DNA from: Sporosalibacterium faouarense | GTDB lineage: Bacteria; Bacillota; Clostridia; Tissierellales; VENL01 | Assembly (NCBI RefSeq): GCF_016765695.1 | Contig: NZ_JAETGO010000037.1 | Location: forward strand, 1-64,000 | Length of the DNA stretch: 64,000 bases | Reading direction: 5' to 3' | In this document: piece by piece, positions 60,487 through 64,000 of the stretch | Position numbering within the stretch: the first letter of the stretch is position 1 | How the letters are laid out: every line of letters begins with the position of its first letter | The notes under the pieces: model-generated | Told to the model about the DNA's origin: nothing | What the model saw: only the letters and a program-made list of their open reading frames with translations | Databases searched by the model: none | Position numbers and translations under genes: made by a program

Positions 60487-62532
60487 TTAAAATAACGAAT
60501 TTACGTCTAAAATTAGTGATATTTCTCCATTTCCAAGAATTGTTGCTCCAGCAATGTATTTTATTCCGGTTAAATATTTTCCTAATGATTTAATAACAAT
60601 CTCTTGTTGTCCAATTAAATTATCAACAATTACTCCTGCTTCTTTATCACCTTTTTTCACAATAACTGCAATTAACTCTTCTTTATCTTTTTTCTGCTCT
60701 AAACCTAATTTCTTATTTAATCTTACAATTGGAAGTGTTCTATTTCTAAATAAAACAACTTCTTGGTCTTGAACCTTTGTAATATCTTTGCTTGATATAG
60801 GACTTATTTCTCTTATCGAACTAATTGGTATAGCATATATTTCATCTTGAAGTTTTATTAATAAAGCTTGAATTATAGCTAATGTCAATGGTAGTCTGAT
60901 AATAAATTTAGACCCCTTATTAGTATTAGTTTCTACCTCAACATTGCCTCCGATTGATTCTATCTTGGTTTTAACTACATCTAAACCAACACCTCTTCCA
61001 GAAATATCTGATATTTGGTCTGCTGTACTAAACCCTGCACTAAATAGAAGCTCTACTGATTCTTCCTTAGATAAGTTCTTAGCCTGATCCTTAGAAATAA
61101 CACCTTTACTAATTGCTTTTTGCTTAACCTTCTCTATATCTATTCCTTTACCATCATCGGCAACCTCAATAACAACATTATTACCATCAGGATAAGCAAT
61201 AAGCTTAACTGTTCCTTCTTCATCCTTACCATTCTTAGTTCTCTCTTCTGGACCTTCAATTCCATGATCTATTGAATTTCTAATGAGGTGTATCAATGGA
61301 TCTCCAATTTCATCAATTACTGTTCTATCAACCTCTGTTTCTTCTCCTGACATTTCAAGATTAATAGACTTCCCTAACTCCTTAGATAAATCTCTAACCA
61401 TCCTTGGGAATCTATTGAATACTCTTTCAATTGGAACCATTCTAACCTTCATAACTGCATCATGTAAATTAGTAGTTATTCTTTCAAGGTATTCTATTGC
61501 TTCATTCATATTCTGTCTCTCAGATGATTCTCCAATGTCTTCCATTCTTGTCTTAATTATAATTAACTCACTTACTAGATTCATCAAGTTATCAAGTCTA
61601 TCTATATCAACTCTTACAGTTTTTCCAAATCTATTTGTAGTTTTTTTCTTATCTTGGCTTTTAATTTCGATTTCTTTTTCATCTGATTCTTCTTCTTTTG
61701 GTTTTTCATCTTCTCTTCCTTCAATATTCTCTTGACTATCCTCAATTTCTCCAAGATCTATTGATGATACAACAACATTATTTATCTCAGAAATAGACAT
61801 TATATCATCTTCTATTTCTTTTTTATTAGTTCTTGTAACTAAAACTATAGAAAAGCTATCTTCAAATTTTTCATCTTCAATATCCTCAGCTGGAGGATTT
61901 GATTGAATAATTTCAGAATGTCTTTCTAACTTATTGAATACTATGAAAGCTCTAGCAGCTTTAAGCATACAACTTTCATCTACTGTTACGTCAACTTTAA
62001 AAGCATTTAAATCTTTTTCTTTAGCCTTATTTAAAACATTAAGTACATATTCATTTGCATTTTCTAATTTTACTCCATTACTTGATACTTGTATTTTATT
62101 ATCTGCTGTTTCAATACTTTCATTATTTGAACCTTCTACCTTACTACTTTTATTATTTAATATGTCATTTAAGGCTTGTACTAAATGTTCAGTTTCTAAA
62201 TCACCTTCCTCACCTGTTGTACTAATATTTGTTACATATTCTTCTAAAGCATCAAAACATTCAAAAAGTATATCAATGATTTCAGATGTGATTTCTTTTT
62301 CTCCATTTCTCACGGCATGAAGTAAGTTTTCCATCTCATGAGTTAGATTAGATACTTTAGAAAAACCCATGGTACCAGCCATCCCCTTAACTGTATGGGA
62401 CACCCTAAATATTTGATTTAACAAGTCTTTGTCATTTGGATTTTTTTCTAGTTCTAATAAGCTTTCATTCATACTAAGCAAGTGCTCTTTAGCCTCTTCA
62501 ATGAAAATATCCAAATATTGATTCATATCCAT
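60487..62532 (-). CDS. cheA: Chemotaxis histidine kinase CheA
   Basis: Receptor-coupled kinase phosphorylating CheY and CheB. Order: HPt domain with RVSHTVKGMAGTMGF (phospho-His, about 43-57), P2 response-regulator-binding domain (about 160-262), acidic linker, P3 dimerisation (about 303-365), P4 ATPase with N-box HLIRNSIDHGIEGPEER (about 412-428), G1 VADDGKGIDIEKV and G2 ISGRGVGLDVVK, and C-terminal P5 CheW-like domain (about 545-681). ATG at 62532 begins one base after the cheB TAG, so I drop three upstream codons. About 681 residues. Confidence 0.97.
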   Translation of the reverse strand: MDMNQYLDIFIEEAKEHLLSMNESLLELEKNPNDKDLLNQIFRVSHTVKGMAGTMGFSKVSNLTHEMENLLHAVRNGEKEITSEIIDILFECFDALEEYVTNISTTGEEGDLETEHLVQALNDILNNKSSKVEGSNNESIETADNKIQVSSNGVKLENANEYVLNVLNKAKEKDLNAFKVDVTVDESCMLKAARAFIVFNKLERHSEIIQSNPPAEDIEDEKFEDSFSIVLVTRTNKKEIEDDIMSISEINNVVVSSIDLGEIEDSQENIEGREDEKPKEEESDEKEIEIKSQDKKKTTNRFGKTVRVDIDRLDNLMNLVSELIIIKTRMEDIGESSERQNMNEAIEYLERITTNLHDAVMKVRMVPIERVFNRFPRMVRDLSKELGKSINLEMSGEETEVDRTVIDEIGDPLIHLIRNSIDHGIEGPEERTKNGKDEEGTVKLIAYPDGNNVVIEVADDGKGIDIEKVKQKAISKGVISKDQAKNLSKEESVELLFSAGFSTADQISDISGRGVGLDVVKTKIESIGGNVEVETNTNKGSKFIIRLPLTLAIIQALLIKLQDEIYAIPISSIREISPISSKDITKVQDQEVVLFRNRTLPIVRLNKKLGLEQKKDKEELIAVIVKKGDKEAGVIVDNLIGQQEIVIKSLGKYLTGIKYIAGATILGNGEISLILDVNSLF

Positions 62533-62533
62533 T

Positions 62534-63619
62534 CTATACACCTACCTTCTTATTTAAATGTGGAGCTATCTTATCTAAGGACAATATCTCTTCAATTGCC
62601 CCTAAGTTAACAGCGACTTTTGGCATACCATATATAACACATGTTTCTTCATTTTGTGCAATGGTATAACCTCTATTATTTCTAATCTTTTTCATACCTT
62701 TTGCACCATCACCACCCATACCAGTTAGTATAACTCCATAAATATTTACTGATGTTATATCTGCTACGGAATCCATTAAGACATCAACTGAAGGTCTATG
62801 CCCTGAAACTACACTGTCTTGTGTAAGCTTAATGTATAATTTATTGCCTTTCTTTTCAACTTTCATGTGATGGTCACCAGGTGCTATGTAACACCAACCC
62901 TTTATAATTTCTTCACCATGTTCAGCTTCTTTTACTGTCACTTGACTCAATCCATCTAATCGATTAGCAAGGGATTTAGTGAAACCAGGTGGCATATGTT
63001 GAACTACCAAAATACTTCCATTTATATTTTTATTAAAATATGGTATCACTGATTGTAAAGCTCTTGGACCACCAGTTGAAGTTCCAATAGCTATCAAATT
63101 TGCAACTTTTTCATCTCTTTTGATAAAGCCAGTAGATTTAGACCTATTGAAAATTGATCTTCTAGTAGATTTTCTTTCTGGTATTTTAGCTGGTTTTTTA
63201 GTCGGAGCTTTAGGTGGGATTTTCACCTTAGCAATACCCTTTATTTTATCTATTAGCTCAGTTTTTTTAGAATCACTATCCATATCAAAAATACTACTAG
63301 GCTTTGTAATAAAATCAATTGCTCCTAGTTCAAGAGCTTTAAGAGTTGCTTCAGCTCCTTCCACTGTTATACTACTTAACATTACGACAGGTATTTCATA
63401 GTTAGACATGATTTCTCTTAATGTTTCTATACCATCCATTACCGGCATTTCAACATCCAATGTCACAATATCTGGTTTAATAACCTTTAGTTGCTCTAGA
63501 GCATCCTTTCCATTTTTCCCTGTCCCAATAACTTCAATCTCTTCATCTAAACTAAGGATATCACTTATTATTCTTCTCATAAAAGCAGAATCGTCTACTA
63601 CAAACACTTTAATAGCCAT
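62534..63619 (-). CDS. cheB: Protein-glutamate methylesterase/deamidase CheB
   Basis: Response regulator that removes receptor methyl groups when phosphorylated. Receiver domain (about 1-120) has DDSAFMRR, phospho-Asp in DIVTLDVEMPVMDG (about 53-66) and conserved Lys; a lysine/proline-rich linker (about 132-165) follows; the esterase domain has catalytic Ser in IGTSTGGPRAL (about 175-185), His in VVQHMPPGFT (about 202-211) and Asp in TGMGGDGAKG (about 298-307). Its ATG shares the last base with the PilZ gene stop codon. Confidence 0.97.
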   Translation of the reverse strand: MAIKVFVVDDSAFMRRIISDILSLDEEIEVIGTGKNGKDALEQLKVIKPDIVTLDVEMPVMDGIETLREIMSNYEIPVVMLSSITVEGAEATLKALELGAIDFITKPSSIFDMDSDSKKTELIDKIKGIAKVKIPPKAPTKKPAKIPERKSTRRSIFNRSKSTGFIKRDEKVANLIAIGTSTGGPRALQSVIPYFNKNINGSILVVQHMPPGFTKSLANRLDGLSQVTVKEAEHGEEIIKGWCYIAPGDHHMKVEKKGNKLYIKLTQDSVVSGHRPSVDVLMDSVADITSVNIYGVILTGMGGDGAKGMKKIRNNRGYTIAQNEETCVIYGMPKVAVNLGAIEEILSLDKIAPHLNKKVGV

Positions 63620-64000
63620 TATATCAAACCCTTTTTCCTTAATTTTCTTTGTTGATTAAATATAAATTTAATTATTCTTTCTCTATCAGTATCATCTATT
63701 TCAGAAAATTTAACCCCCAATGTATATTTGTATTGTGGATTATTAGCGTTGTCTATCCTTACTATTTTTCCATGAATAGTTATTACAAATCTATCAAGTT
63801 CTAACTTTAACTCAACTAAGTCACCTTTATCATGAGAATAGTTACTAAGTAAACCTATTCCACCACCACTAATATTTTCAGTAGAGCATTCTTCCTTTAT
63901 TTCTTTTTCTATACCATCCTTTGTTATCTTATATATCTTCAAGGCTGGCAAAGAATAGTCTAAACGATAAAAATTTCTCTGTTGAATTTTTCTTATCTTC
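63619..64000 (-). CDS. PilZ-domain c-di-GMP-binding protein (YcgR-like), partial at window edge
   Basis: The reading frame stays open to the window edge, so the gene start lies beyond 64000. Translating upstream of the first TTG gives ...QQRNFYRLDYSLPAL, which contains the RxxxR c-di-GMP motif, followed by NISGGG, the second PilZ motif (D/N-x-S-x-x-G). The visible part is a complete PilZ domain, the usual C-terminal half of YcgR/MotI-type flagellar brakes. Position directly before cheB supports motility control by c-di-GMP. The N-terminal YcgR domain, if any, is outside. Confidence 0.9.
   Translation of the reverse strand, partial: KIRKIQQRNFYRLDYSLPALKIYKITKDGIEKEIKEECSTENISGGGIGLLSNYSHDKGDLVELKLELDRFVITIHGKIVRIDNANNPQYKYTLGVKFSEIDDTDRERIIKFIFNQQRKLRKKGLI

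Noticed and set aside
1-64000. CRISPR array, tRNA/rRNA genes, prophage or intact IS element
   Set aside because: No regularly spaced identical repeats with unique spacers, no cloverleaf or rRNA sequence recognised by eye, and no integrase, transposase or phage structural gene among the frames.

Overview
The window is a 64 kb, AT-rich stretch of a low-GC Gram-positive anaerobe. Every protein-coding gene I accept lies on the minus strand, so transcription runs from high to low coordinates. The conserved order (chemotaxis/sigma-D genes, rpsB-tsf-pyrH-frr, uppS-cdsA-dxr-rseP-ispG, polC, rimP-nusA-infB-rbfA-truB-ribF-rpsO-pnp, dut, spoIIIE-like translocase, recA, rny, spoVS) is typical of motile, spore-forming Clostridia/Tissierellia. 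Sporulation genes (spoVS, the YlmC/YmxH family, a PdaB-like deacetylase), Gram-positive SOS and T-box elements, and a selenouridine synthase fit that group. The species cannot be named from the sequence alone.

Layout in transcription order. 64000-55347: a c-di-GMP-binding PilZ protein cut by the window edge, cheB, cheA, cheW, cheC, cheD, fliA/sigD, fapA and two poorly known membrane or charged proteins, closed by a terminator. 55136-45734: rpsB behind its own promoter and structured leader, tsf, pyrH, frr, an unnamed 67-residue protein, then envelope and isoprenoid genes (uppS, cdsA, dxr, rseP, ispG), a family-2 glycosyltransferase and an MgtC-like membrane protein. 45719-31061: polC and the classic transcription/translation/RNA operon. 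30951-26419: PdaB-like deacetylase, M16 peptidase, dut, ylmC, aspartate kinase. 26355-24281: nicotinamidase and nicotinate phosphoribosyltransferase, a two-step NAD salvage unit. 24057-19826: TepA-type protease, uppP, FtsK/SpoIIIE. 19720-12088: mnmH, rimO, pgsA, cinA, recA (SOS-regulated), rny, spoVS. 11995-6823: M19 dipeptidase, PHP phosphoesterase with a PadR regulator, aspartate-type aminotransferase, purB. 6597-1578: a six-gene operon coding for a split, iron-sulfur-rich amine/imino-acid dehydrogenase plus delta-1-pyrroline-5-carboxylate dehydrogenase, probably oxidising proline (or hydroxyproline) to glutamate. 1478-169: an Asn T-box leader and asnA.

The most unusual signals are non-coding. 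A structured repeat occurs twice (1-85 and 24241-24285); its second copy supplies the stop codon of the nicotinate phosphoribosyltransferase gene. Three direct repeats phased at exactly 22 bp lie upstream of the proline operon. SigH-like promoters with an identical 11-bp spacer precede spoVS and the spoIIIE-like gene, and a weaker one precedes the proline operon. The recA leader has a GAAA-loop hairpin between Shine-Dalgarno and start codon, and a pseudoknot-like element lies downstream of dut. I saw no tRNA, rRNA, CRISPR array, prophage or intact insertion sequence.
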